Notes: a model not told the origin generated them from the sequence alone. Positions 1-6,394 are shown, numbered from the stretch's first letter. The stretch: DNA of 10,615 bases from an uncultured Pirellulales bacterium (GCA_947258835.1 CAMYJY010000043.1:1-10615), one strand, 5' to 3'. Numbers and translations: made by a program.

Positions 1-18
1 AGGTCGGGTACGTCTGGA

Positions 19-1422
19 TTAGGCATCACGCCCCCCAGGACTCTGCGGTGGGCGTCTGCGTTTTAGATAGTGCCGCGTTTCGGCCCGCGTGGCCAGGCCC
101 CAATCGAGGGGTTCGTCTTGTTGATAGTCCTTGCCTAGGACGAGCGCGGTGTGTGCCTTGCACATCTCATAGCCGAGATAAAAGGCGTGGCTGGCATCCA
201 GATGGGGGGAGAGATCATGGAGCTGTTCCATGACCTCAAAGGGATCGGCAGCGTGCACATGGAGCTGTTTCCCAACCAGATGCACTTCGCCTTCCGCAGC
301 AAAAATACGGTAGTTGTTATCGCGGAGGGAACTGGCGAGCTCGGTGAGTTCCGCTCGCGGTGGGGCCGTGACCTGGGCATCGCGGAGCATCAGCAAGCCG
401 GTTTCCAGGTGTTTGGGGAGTACCTTGTGCTCCACGGCGTAGTGCATCAGGCGGCGGGCCCGATCGCATTCTTGCACGCTGCTGCGGGCCCAGTTAATCA
501 CTTGGGTGGTCAGCACACTACGAATGCCCAGCTCCTGACAGAGGCCCATGAGGAGGGTGTTGATGCCGGCCGAGTCGACATCGGTCAGTTCGGTAAGATT
601 GCCCAGGCCCATCATCATTTCCGAGTCGGGATAACGGCGACGGATTTCCAGGTAGCGTTCTAGGCTGCGCGCGAAGCCAAATGCAATCGGCTCCAAAATG
701 GGATCGATTCTCAGGGGTACGCGGGCCTGGGCCAAGTGTTCGACAGTCTCTTCCAAACTGGAAAGCAAGGCCGGATCGTCTGGGACTGCCACCACTTCGA
801 CGCCCCAATCCAGGGCGGCCTCCCGATTGGAGCTATTGACGCTGAGCACCAATTCGGCCCCGGCCTGAACAGCGATCTCGATCTCGCGGGTGTTGTAGCT
901 ATCGATGGACACGCGGAGGCCACGATCGCGGACTGCACGAACCACCTCCCCCACTTCCGTCCAGGTCCTGCCGGGCTGGCAACCGATATCGATCCAATCC
1001 GCGCCAGCGGCCGCCAGGGCCTGCGCCTGCGAGAGAATTTCAGCCAGCGTCAATTGGGGGCAGTGATTAATTTCGGCCAAGATCTCGATATCAAATTGCC
1101 CGTAATCGTGATGGCGGGGTAGCCGAGAAAAATAAGCCGGGAGTTGGTTGAGTTCCCGCGGCCCGATTTCCACCGGCTGGGCAACGGTCTGCTGGAGCAT
1201 CGCCAGATCGCCCGTACAGTAACCGGGCAAGAGCACGCGTGAAGTTCCCTCCGGGACACGAATATGTTTGGCAATCCAATCGGGACGCATCAGCGCGGCC
1301 ACGGTGATGGGCAGCACATCGACCGAGTAGGAAAACCCCACATCGGCCGCCAACGAGGGCAACAACCGCCGCAAAGCATGCTCGGCCAGCCGCCCAGTCA
1401 CAAAATGAATATGTTCGCTCAT
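19..1422 (-). CDS. Dihydropteroate synthase-like protein (archaeal/methylotroph type)
   Basis: Probable pterin-binding TIM-barrel enzyme of about 467 residues. An N-terminal domain (about 1-108) precedes a DHPS-like barrel (about 110-350). Barrel signatures resembling DHPS are DIGCQPGRTW (residues 145-154, where classical DHPS has DIGxxSTRPG), SIDSYN (172-177) and SVNSSN (194-199). The C-terminal part, with HAFYLGYEMCKAHTALVLGK, resembles the small domain (DUF4346-like) that follows the barrel in archaeal DHPS-related proteins. That family is known from methanogens and from bacteria with tetrahydromethanopterin-linked C1 metabolism, including Planctomycetes; a role in making that cofactor is inference. 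Start choice: the frame stays open to an ATG at 1458, but that would add 12 residues encoded by the transposon hairpin at 1429-1450. The ATG at 1422 begins the conserved-looking protein and has AGGGAG directly before it, closer than ideal. It is the last gene of a minus-strand group, separated from the SDR gene by the inserted RAYT. Confidence is high for the gene, moderate for the pathway. Confidence 0.88.
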   Translation of the reverse strand: MSEHIHFVTGRLAEHALRRLLPSLAADVGFSYSVDVLPITVAALMRPDWIAKHIRVPEGTSRVLLPGYCTGDLAMLQQTVAQPVEIGPRELNQLPAYFSRLPRHHDYGQFDIEILAEINHCPQLTLAEILSQAQALAAAGADWIDIGCQPGRTWTEVGEVVRAVRDRGLRVSIDSYNTREIEIAVQAGAELVLSVNSSNREAALDWGVEVVAVPDDPALLSSLEETVEHLAQARVPLRIDPILEPIAFGFARSLERYLEIRRRYPDSEMMMGLGNLTELTDVDSAGINTLLMGLCQELGIRSVLTTQVINWARSSVQECDRARRLMHYAVEHKVLPKHLETGLLMLRDAQVTAPPRAELTELASSLRDNNYRIFAAEGEVHLVGKQLHVHAADPFEVMEQLHDLSPHLDASHAFYLGYEMCKAHTALVLGKDYQQDEPLDWGLATRAETRHYLKRRRPPQSPGGRDA

Positions 1423-1428
1423 CTCCCT

Positions 1429-1450
1429 AAAAGGTGTCAGGAACCTTTTT
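1429..1450. repeat. Left terminal hairpin of the RAYT element (REP-like)
   Basis: The stem AAAAGGT (1429-1435) pairs perfectly with ACCTTTT (1443-1449) around the loop GTCAGGA (1436-1442). The whole 22 bases recur inverted at the right end of the element. A perfect TTGACA lies at 1452-1457, one base beyond the repeat, so the T-run of the hairpin abuts the probable -35 box of the transposase gene. Confidence 0.85.
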
Positions 1451-1451
1451 A

Positions 1452-1480
1452 TTGACATTTGGGCAGTATTTTACTAATCT
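1452..1480 (+). promoter_or_regulatory. Probable promoter of the RAYT gene, possibly leaderless
   Basis: A consensus -35 box TTGACA lies at 1452-1457. The -10 is less clear: ACTAAT at 1473-1478 (15-base spacer, 4 of 6 matches) or TAATCT at 1475-1480 (17-base spacer, 3 of 6). Either places the transcription start within a few bases of the ATG at 1487. No Shine-Dalgarno sequence is visible before that ATG, so the messenger may be leaderless. The T-rich hairpin arm immediately upstream could act like an UP element. Planctomycete promoters are not well described, so confidence is moderate. Confidence 0.45.
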
Positions 1481-1486
1481 GTAAGT

Positions 1487-2161
1487 ATGGGTCGCTCTAC
1501 ACGCGCCGCTCAAGGCGGTTATGTCTATCATGTGTTGAACCGAGCCAATGCTCGGCTGCGGATCTTTGAAAAAGATGCGGACTACGCCGCGTTCGAGCAG
1601 GTATTGGAGGAAGCGGTCGAGCGGGTTTCGATGCGGCTGTTGGCCTATTGCGTGTTGCCCAACCACTGGCACCTGGTGCTCTGGCCTCGTGAAGATGGAG
1701 ATCTCTCGCGATTTACCGGATGGCTCACCCTCACACACACCCAACGCTGGCACGCCCATCGACAGTCCACGGGAAGTGGTCATGTTTATCAGGGACGTTT
1801 TAAGTCTTTCCCGGTGCAAGATGATCAGCATTTTCTGACGGTCTGCCGCTACGTCGAACGTAATGCATTGCAGGCCAACTTGGTAGGGCGCGCAGAAGCT
1901 TGGCGTTGGGGCAGTTTATGGCGTTGGTGTTGCGGGGATGTCGAGCAAAAACGCTTGCTATCACCCTGGCCAGTACGACGTAGTCCAGAATGGCTAAAAC
2001 ACGTCAATGAGCCACTTTCGGAGCGGGAATTAAAGGCCTTGCAACGTAGTTTAACACGCGGGAATCCTTATGGAAGTGGAACGTGGAGCCAGCACATGGT
2101 CAAGAAACTTGGCCTGGAAAGCACGGTTCGTCCCAGGGGAAGACCCAAAAAAGGTTCCTGA
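1487..2161 (+). CDS. REP-associated tyrosine transposase (RAYT, Y1/IS200-like)
   Basis: Single-strand DNA transposase or nicking enzyme of the HUH/Y1 class, 224 residues, close to the usual RAYT length. The N-terminal part has the family pattern YHVLNRAN (residues 14-21). The metal-binding HUH motif is NHWH (H60, H62). The probable nucleophile is Tyr122 in VCRYVERNAL. A GxxYGSGxW segment (192-200) and a basic tail, RPRGRPKK (215-222), follow, typical of the DNA-binding C-terminus. All expected catalytic residues are present, so the protein looks active. The last two residues and the TGA stop (2159-2161) are encoded inside the right terminal hairpin, so gene and repeat are physically fused. 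It runs opposite to the genes on both sides. RAYTs are known to associate with REP hairpins and are often single-copy and domesticated; whether this one still moves cannot be told from one copy. Confidence 0.93.
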   Translation: MGRSTRAAQGGYVYHVLNRANARLRIFEKDADYAAFEQVLEEAVERVSMRLLAYCVLPNHWHLVLWPREDGDLSRFTGWLTLTHTQRWHAHRQSTGSGHVYQGRFKSFPVQDDQHFLTVCRYVERNALQANLVGRAEAWRWGSLWRWCCGDVEQKRLLSPWPVRRSPEWLKHVNEPLSERELKALQRSLTRGNPYGSGTWSQHMVKKLGLESTVRPRGRPKKGS

Positions 2162-2171
2162 CACCTTTTTT
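2147..2171. repeat. Right terminal hairpin of the RAYT element (REP-like)
   Basis: A 9-bp stem (2147-2155 with 2163-2171; six A:T pairs, then GGT/ACC) surrounds the loop TCCTGAC (2156-2162). It holds the stop codon of the transposase (2159-2161) on the plus strand and the first two template bases of the SDR stop codon TAA (2170-2172) on the minus strand. A short stem ending in a T-run could work as a weak terminator in both directions, so it may reduce read-through from the SDR gene into the synthase-like gene. Confidence 0.85.
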
Positions 2172-2922
2172 AGTGGCCGCCGTTGATGTTGAAAATTTGG
2201 CCCGTGATAAATGCCGCGCGAGGGGATACCAAATAACAGGCCGCCTCCGCCACGTCGGTGGGGGTGCCCCAGCGACCGAGCAGGGAATGCTCCACAGCCC
2301 GTTGTTGCCAGATGTCCGACGCCTGGGCACCCCAGGCGGTTTTGATCCAGCCGGGTGCCAAACAGTTCACCCGCACCTGCGGCGCTAGTGACTTGGCCAG
2401 ACTTTGCGAAAAGGCCATGATGGCCCCCTTCGTGGCGGCAAACATCTCCCCACTGTCCCCCGCCATGCCAGTGAGGGCTTGATCCCAGCCCATGTTTAAA
2501 ATTACGCCGCGCCCACGGTCTCGCATCCGAGCCCCCACCGCACGGGACAGCTCGATGGTGGCCTGCACATCCACTTCCCACAATTGCCGCAGTTTTGCAG
2601 CAAAGGATGCATCTGCCGCGCCCCCGGTCAACACATCGGCCCCGGCATTGTTGATCCAGATGTCCAGGGGGGCAATCTCCCAGGCCTGCTCCACGATTTT
2701 CGCCCGCACGGCTGCAGAGGATAGATCACCGTGTAAGGCCCGCGCATCTTGCCTCGCGCCGCAGAGCTCTCGGGCCAACTCCTGCACAACCGTGGGCTGC
2801 CGAAAACCATGCACGATCACCTGGGCGCCACGATTGGCCAGGGCTTGCGCGATCGCCTTGCCAATACCACTGGAGCTTCCGGTAACTACAGCCCAGCAGC
2901 CTGTCAGTTCACTGTTTGCCAT
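2170..2922 (-). CDS. SDR-fold protein with a degenerate active site
   Basis: A 250-residue protein of the classical short-chain dehydrogenase/reductase (FabG-like) fold. The nucleotide-binding motif TGSSSGIG (residues 14-21), the stabilising NNAG (91-94) and the late PGWIKT segment (190-195) are intact, so NAD(P) binding is likely. The catalytic tetrad Asn-Ser-Tyr-Lys is mostly gone. By alignment to the family pattern, Asn is Gln120, the Ser of the IGS/ISS segment is Trp146 (NMGWDQ), and the Tyr of YxxxK is Phe161 (FAATK). Only Lys165 remains. The Phe codon reads TTT on the minus strand (2442-2440). Normal dehydrogenase chemistry is therefore doubtful; a specialised reductase or a cofactor-binding structural role is possible. 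The start ATG lies 11 bases after the stop of the YdjY-like gene, suggesting co-transcription. The TAA stop overlaps the RAYT hairpin, but the protein ends at the normal NGG position, so it is not visibly truncated. Confidence 0.9.
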   Translation of the reverse strand: MANSELTGCWAVVTGSSSGIGKAIAQALANRGAQVIVHGFRQPTVVQELARELCGARQDARALHGDLSSAAVRAKIVEQAWEIAPLDIWINNAGADVLTGGAADASFAAKLRQLWEVDVQATIELSRAVGARMRDRGRGVILNMGWDQALTGMAGDSGEMFAATKGAIMAFSQSLAKSLAPQVRVNCLAPGWIKTAWGAQASDIWQQRAVEHSLLGRWGTPTDVAEAACYLVSPRAAFITGQIFNINGGH

Positions 2923-2933
2923 CAGGATGTCTT

Positions 2934-3782
2934 TTACTCAACATGAGGTTTTAACACCAAACGCACAGGGGTTCCCAGCGGTGGGATCCTCTCGGTATGG
3001 GCCTCAAACAGTAAGCCGTCATTCACCTGGCTGCTCTCGGCAGGGATATCAAGCGTGGCGGTGGAAAAATTGGAGACACAAATAAAGTCCCCGGCCTCTG
3101 CCATGTAATATTCCTGGCCCGTACCCGCATCTTTCCAAAAACCACTGCCGGCAAAAACCCACGGATGCTGCATGGGTTGGCCCGTCTGAATGTCTCGCAC
3201 CCATTGCTGGGCTGTGATTTGCTGCCACTGCCCTTGGGAATCCTGCCAGCGAACCTCGATAGAAATCTCCGTGCCCGTGGGCGGTGCAAAGGTAGGATGC
3301 CATTGGACCGGGCGACCGGCTACGGCCCCCACCGCCAACAAGGCCGTATGCACCACCTGGGCACTCGACTGCACGGCCACAATCGACTCGTGTTCCTTCG
3401 TGCCCCGTGGACAGGCAAACATCTCCAACATGCCCGCGCGGAGTGAAATATATCCGTCCACCAACACCCGGCCCTGCTCTTTATCGATCCACACCCGATG
3501 CGGGGTGGGCATGGCCTGAGCCCCGGGGGGCGGGGGCAACTGGGGCGGTTTGGTGGCCACCAGGTCACTGCCAGCAGGATCGGTGGCACCCGCCGCACTG
3601 CCCTCCACCTGCGGGGGGATGGCTGGCGCAGCGGCGTCCGTGGGCTCAGCCCGGGTCTGCGGGATCGCCAGCAACAACCCAGCAACTAGCCACAGAACTC
3701 TTACGGAACGTCCCCCAACCGTCTGCCACCTTTCCCGGCCGCTGGACACCTCCCCCGCAGTATCGGCATAGGCTCTTAACAT
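2934..3782 (-). CDS. Secreted YdjY-like domain protein
   Basis: A 282-residue exported protein. A positively charged stretch is followed by a hydrophobic segment (about 27-42) ending in QTRA, a plausible signal-peptidase site before EPTDA (about residue 46). Then comes a low-complexity Pro/Ala-rich linker (46-93) and a beta-rich domain (about 95-280). The domain carries the motif FACPRGTKEHES (122-133) after VDGYISLRAGMLE, and the later pair HPWVFAGSGFW and EYYMAEAGDFICVSNF, a pattern I associate with YdjY-like proteins, numerous in planctomycetes and of unproven function. The first ATG is supported by GAGGAG seven bases upstream; it puts about 26 residues before the hydrophobic core, long for a signal peptide, so a downstream GTG start (Val22 or Val27) is an alternative. 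It is the first gene of the minus-strand group leading to the SDR and the synthase-like gene. Confidence 0.83.
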   Translation of the reverse strand: MLRAYADTAGEVSSGRERWQTVGGRSVRVLWLVAGLLLAIPQTRAEPTDAAAPAIPPQVEGSAAGATDPAGSDLVATKPPQLPPPPGAQAMPTPHRVWIDKEQGRVLVDGYISLRAGMLEMFACPRGTKEHESIVAVQSSAQVVHTALLAVGAVAGRPVQWHPTFAPPTGTEISIEVRWQDSQGQWQQITAQQWVRDIQTGQPMQHPWVFAGSGFWKDAGTGQEYYMAEAGDFICVSNFSTATLDIPAESSQVNDGLLFEAHTERIPPLGTPVRLVLKPHVE

Positions 3783-4194
3783 AGACTCTCTCCTCAGGGA
3801 TCAAACTGGCCTTCAGGCCGCACCCGGCGTCAAATAGCGGCCACATAGCGGCCGCCCAGGAACGACCCGCTGCATCCTACACCCTGACAGTCGGGCCAAT
3901 CTACCCGCAAACGGTTATTCCGCCCCGCTCTGGAAATGCCTCTATTGCCCTGTGCGCTGCCAATGAGCCCAGAGCGCCCAACGGAAGCCCGTATTTGGCA
4001 AGCAAAATGCTAGCGGTAGGTTCATTGGCCGCGCAGACATCAATAAAATCCAACGGCTACCCCCGTGGATATCGCGAGCAGACTCTCTAAAATGAATGGT
4101 TCAGTAGGTCCAAATTTGGCGGCACCCGGCGGCTGACGCCGCTCCGCGCGGATCCAACACGCCCTGAAATTTTCCCTCGGTTTCCAGGACCGCC
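3783..4194. other. Divergent intergenic region, no convincing gene
   Basis: These 412 bases separate the minus-strand YdjY-like operon from the plus-strand 631-residue protein gene, so they should hold both promoters. No box pair matches well enough to call. Visible details are a 9-base direct repeat ATAGCGGCC at 3834-3842 and 3845-3853, the second copy running into a NotI-type palindrome (3848-3855), and a GC-rich leader before the plus-strand gene with a small hairpin (GCGGC/GCCGC around 4130-4143) next to the palindrome TCCGCGCGGA (4143-4152). No RNA gene was recognised. Confidence 0.5.
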
Positions 4195-6090
4195 ATGTCA
4201 ACCACCCTCGACCCCCCTGCCCCTCACCTAGCCAAGGCCCCAGATCGATCGCAAGATCAACCGCCCCCAGGACTTTTCGAGCAGATCGATCAGCCCCGTT
4301 TTTGGCGTGACAAGTCCCTGCCAACCGCAACCGGCAAAGATGACTGGTCGGTTTTGTCACGGCATTTGGCACACCGCCCGGCAGCGCTCAACAAATTATG
4401 GAGCGCAAAAAATTCACCCCTCAGGTGGGGGCTGACCCCAGACGCCTTGGCACCACGCAGCGAGCAATTTCTGACACGGCTCGAAAAAGTGGGCCGCGGG
4501 AAACAGGGCTGGTCGGCAACGCGGGCAACGGAAATCGAGCCCGAGCTGATTGCCTGGCTGAAACTGGCACGAAGCCTGTCCGCAGCGCCAAACCGCACAC
4601 CCACCCTAGATTTTGGCTGGGAATGCTTGGCGGTGGCCCATGCCCTCCCCAACTTGGCACCAAGCATGGGCCAGAAATTTTGGTGGGAGCTGCTCGATGC
4701 GTTGTGGCAGATCACCCATACGGCCAGCAATTGGCGCTGCGACGTCGAATTGCCGCCCGAACAAGGTGTGGCCCAGCAGCTTTTCGCCGGTGAACTGCCG
4801 CTGACGCTGGCGTATTTATTTCCCGCAATCCGTCCAATCTACAAACTGCGTACAGCAGCCTACGAATCGCTCAACGAGGGCTTTCGGGAACTGCTCAATG
4901 GTCAGGGTCTCTTGCCCGGCAGGTACCTCCCCTACCTGCGCCCGCTACTGGCCGCGTGGACGCGTTGCCGAACCCTAGGAGCCGACTGGTACCAACAGGG
5001 GGCAAAAAAAGGCGTCTGGAATCGTCCCGCGGAGGAGCAATTCCGTCAGTTGGCCACACACGCCCTGGCCCTGAGTTCCCCCCGCGGAACTGCCCTGCTA
5101 GGACACCCGCACGATGCCCCTTGGTCCGCCGATTTCCTAGCCCAGCTGTTGCGATTGTGCCAGGACACCACGAATATCTCCACCGCCCGGACACTCTTCA
5201 AGAAAAAAATCACCCGCGGCCTGCCCGCCAAACAAGTCGCACGGGTTCCCGAGACCTCGGAAAATTGCGAATGGTCCGGAGTAGCTTACCTACGGAGCCG
5301 TTGGCAACGGTCCGGGCATACGGTGGCCATCGACTACAGCACCCCCGATTTGAGGCTGGAGGCCTGGGCAGGAACCCAGCGGTTGCTGGCCGGCACCTGG
5401 AGTTGGGAGACAACCCTCGATGGCCAACGCCTCGAACCCGCTGACAGCTGGGAGGAAATCTGCTGGTTCAGCGATGATGATGTCGATTACCTCGAGCTGT
5501 CTATCGATCTCTCGCAAGGTGCCCGCCTGGAGCGACAAATTTTATTGGCCCGCCAAGATCAATTTCTGCTGCTGGCAGATAACGTCATGCGGGCCCCAAC
5601 GGGTCAGATTTGCCATCGCTACCGACTGCCGCTGGACGAGGAAGTTAGTTTTCAGCCCGAGCAAGAAACCCGCGAAGGTCTGCTGTGGACGACCAAGCCG
5701 GTAGCCCGCGTCTTGCCGCTGGCCTTGCCCGAGTGGCGGGCCGATCCGCGGGTGGGACAACTGCTCACCACGCAACAACACTTGCAGCTGGAACAAGAAA
5801 TGACCGGCACCAATGTGGCCTGCCCGCTGCTCGTGGACCTGAAAAAGTCTCGCAGCGACAAACCCTGCACTTGGCGCCAATTGACGGTCGCCCAATCGCT
5901 GGAGATTCAGCCACCCGACGTGGCCGTCGGCTACCGCGCCCAATGCGGCAAACAGCAGTGGCTGCTGTATCGCTCCCTGGCCGAGCGGGCCAACCGCAGT
6001 TTGCTGGGGCAAAACGTCTCGCTGGAGTGCCTGGTGGCCCGTTTCTTGCCCGCTGCGGGGGAAGTCGAAGAATTACTAGAAATCGAGTAA
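4195..6090 (+). CDS. Conserved large protein, possible heparinase-like C-terminal beta domain
   Basis: A 631-residue protein without signal peptide or membrane segment, hence probably cytoplasmic. Residues 1-45 are Pro-rich and look disordered. Residues about 50-340 appear mainly helical and rich in Trp and Leu. From about 358 the protein becomes beta-rich, beginning WSGVAYLRSRW and continuing with TWSWETTLDGQ, WEEICWFSDDDVDYLEL (419-435) and QILLARQDQFLLLADNV (448-464). This order of strands recalls the C-terminal beta-sandwich of heparinase II/III-like polysaccharide lyases. The resemblance is by eye, no lyase catalytic residues can be assigned, and the usual export signal is missing. I do not assign a reaction. 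The start ATG has AGGA five bases upstream. The gene stands alone on its strand and is followed 12 bases after its stop by the 70-bp repeat block, which may shape its 3' end. Confidence 0.82.
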   Translation: MSTTLDPPAPHLAKAPDRSQDQPPPGLFEQIDQPRFWRDKSLPTATGKDDWSVLSRHLAHRPAALNKLWSAKNSPLRWGLTPDALAPRSEQFLTRLEKVGRGKQGWSATRATEIEPELIAWLKLARSLSAAPNRTPTLDFGWECLAVAHALPNLAPSMGQKFWWELLDALWQITHTASNWRCDVELPPEQGVAQQLFAGELPLTLAYLFPAIRPIYKLRTAAYESLNEGFRELLNGQGLLPGRYLPYLRPLLAAWTRCRTLGADWYQQGAKKGVWNRPAEEQFRQLATHALALSSPRGTALLGHPHDAPWSADFLAQLLRLCQDTTNISTARTLFKKKITRGLPAKQVARVPETSENCEWSGVAYLRSRWQRSGHTVAIDYSTPDLRLEAWAGTQRLLAGTWSWETTLDGQRLEPADSWEEICWFSDDDVDYLELSIDLSQGARLERQILLARQDQFLLLADNVMRAPTGQICHRYRLPLDEEVSFQPEQETREGLLWTTKPVARVLPLALPEWRADPRVGQLLTTQQHLQLEQEMTGTNVACPLLVDLKKSRSDKPCTWRQLTVAQSLEIQPPDVAVGYRAQCGKQQWLLYRSLAERANRSLLGQNVSLECLVARFLPAAGEVEELLEIE

Positions 6091-6101
6091 CACTGGTAGA
6101 G

Positions 6102-6258
6102 GGGCCGAGGGGGTCAGGCACATTTTTTCGGCGGTTGCGCTGGTGTTGGAAGGACAGTCGATCGCGCCAGCGGGCCGAGGGGGTCAGGCACATTTTTTCG
6201 GCGGTTGCGCTGGTGGTGGAAGGACAGTCGATCGCGCCGAAAAAATGAGCCAGACCCC
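6102..6258. repeat. 70-bp-period duplication ending in a long inverted repeat (REP/MITE-like)
   Basis: Bases 6102-6168 recur at 6172-6238 with one mismatch (T6146/G6216), giving a period of 70. The second unit continues into a right arm, making a 24-base inverted repeat with two mismatches (6180-6203 against 6235-6258) around a 31-base loop. The inner 13 bases, CATTTTTTCGGCG and CGCCGAAAAAATG, pair perfectly. The first unit has the left arm and loop but breaks off four bases into the right arm, at CGCC. The duplicated segment includes bases outside the inverted repeat (GGGCCGA), which points to local tandem duplication, not two insertions. The arm core GGGGTCAGGCACATTTTTT matches the RAYT hairpin in 15 of 18 aligned positions, so this may be a non-autonomous relative of that element. 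Confidence 0.85.
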
Positions 6259-6394
6259 GTAGCAAAATGCCGCCCCCGCGCTCTACCGGCCCCCCAAGAA
6301 CCCCCAAGAAATAGTGTCTCTTGCCAGCACAGCCCAATTCAGGCATGATAGTGACCTCCAACAACTGCCGAGGTTGGATGAAATAATATTTTTT
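6259..6394. other. Spacer before the tRNA with a short tandem repeat
   Basis: No gene is seen. The 10-base unit CCCCCAAGAA occurs twice in exact tandem (6291-6300 and 6301-6310). The rest carries the candidate tRNA promoter and an AT-rich stretch (6381-6394) directly before the tRNA. Confidence 0.6.
6321..6349 (+). promoter_or_regulatory. Candidate sigma70-type promoter for the tRNA-Arg gene
   Basis: TTGCCA (6321-6326, 5 of 6 matches to TTGACA) and CATGAT (6344-6349, 4 of 6 to TATAAT) are separated by the ideal 17 bases. Transcription would start near 6356 and leave a leader of about 39 bases before the mature tRNA at 6395, which is reasonable. Support is from position and match only. Confidence 0.35.

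Larger units (their letters stand above)
1429..2171 (+). mobile_element. RAYT element: Y1 transposase gene between mirror-image hairpins
   Basis: A compact 743-base element made of one transposase gene and a terminal hairpin on each side. The two ends share a perfect 22-base inverted repeat (1429-1450 against 2148-2169). Each end is also a hairpin on its own, with the stem A-run/GGT pairing with ACC/T-run and a 7-base loop, GTCAGGA on the left and its complement TCCTGAC on the right. No target duplication is seen, as expected for IS200/Y1-type enzymes. Both host genes touch the element: the SDR stop codon uses its last two bases, and the synthase-like ATG lies 6 bases beyond its left end. In the RAYT family the transposase recognises such hairpins as single-stranded ends. 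That this copy moved as a unit is inference, based on the clean host junction left when 1429-2171 is removed on paper. Confidence 0.75.

Noticed and set aside
151..663. Long plus-strand open frame opposite the synthase-like gene
   Set aside because: It lies fully within a well-supported gene on the other strand and has no recognisable motif; a high-GC shadow.
1423..1458. Upstream ATG that would extend the synthase-like protein by 12 residues
   Set aside because: The extra residues are encoded by the RAYT hairpin and would not exist in the uninterrupted locus; the ATG at 1422 begins the family-like sequence.
3880..4026. Promoter boxes in the divergent region (TTGGCC/TAGGAT on minus, TTGGCA/TAGGTT on plus)
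   Set aside because: The minus pair has a 14-base spacer and the plus pair matches only 3 of 6 at -10; not better than chance.
6102..6258. CRISPR-like array
   Set aside because: Only two units, the repeated part is 67 of 70 bases so there are no spacers, and no cas gene is present.
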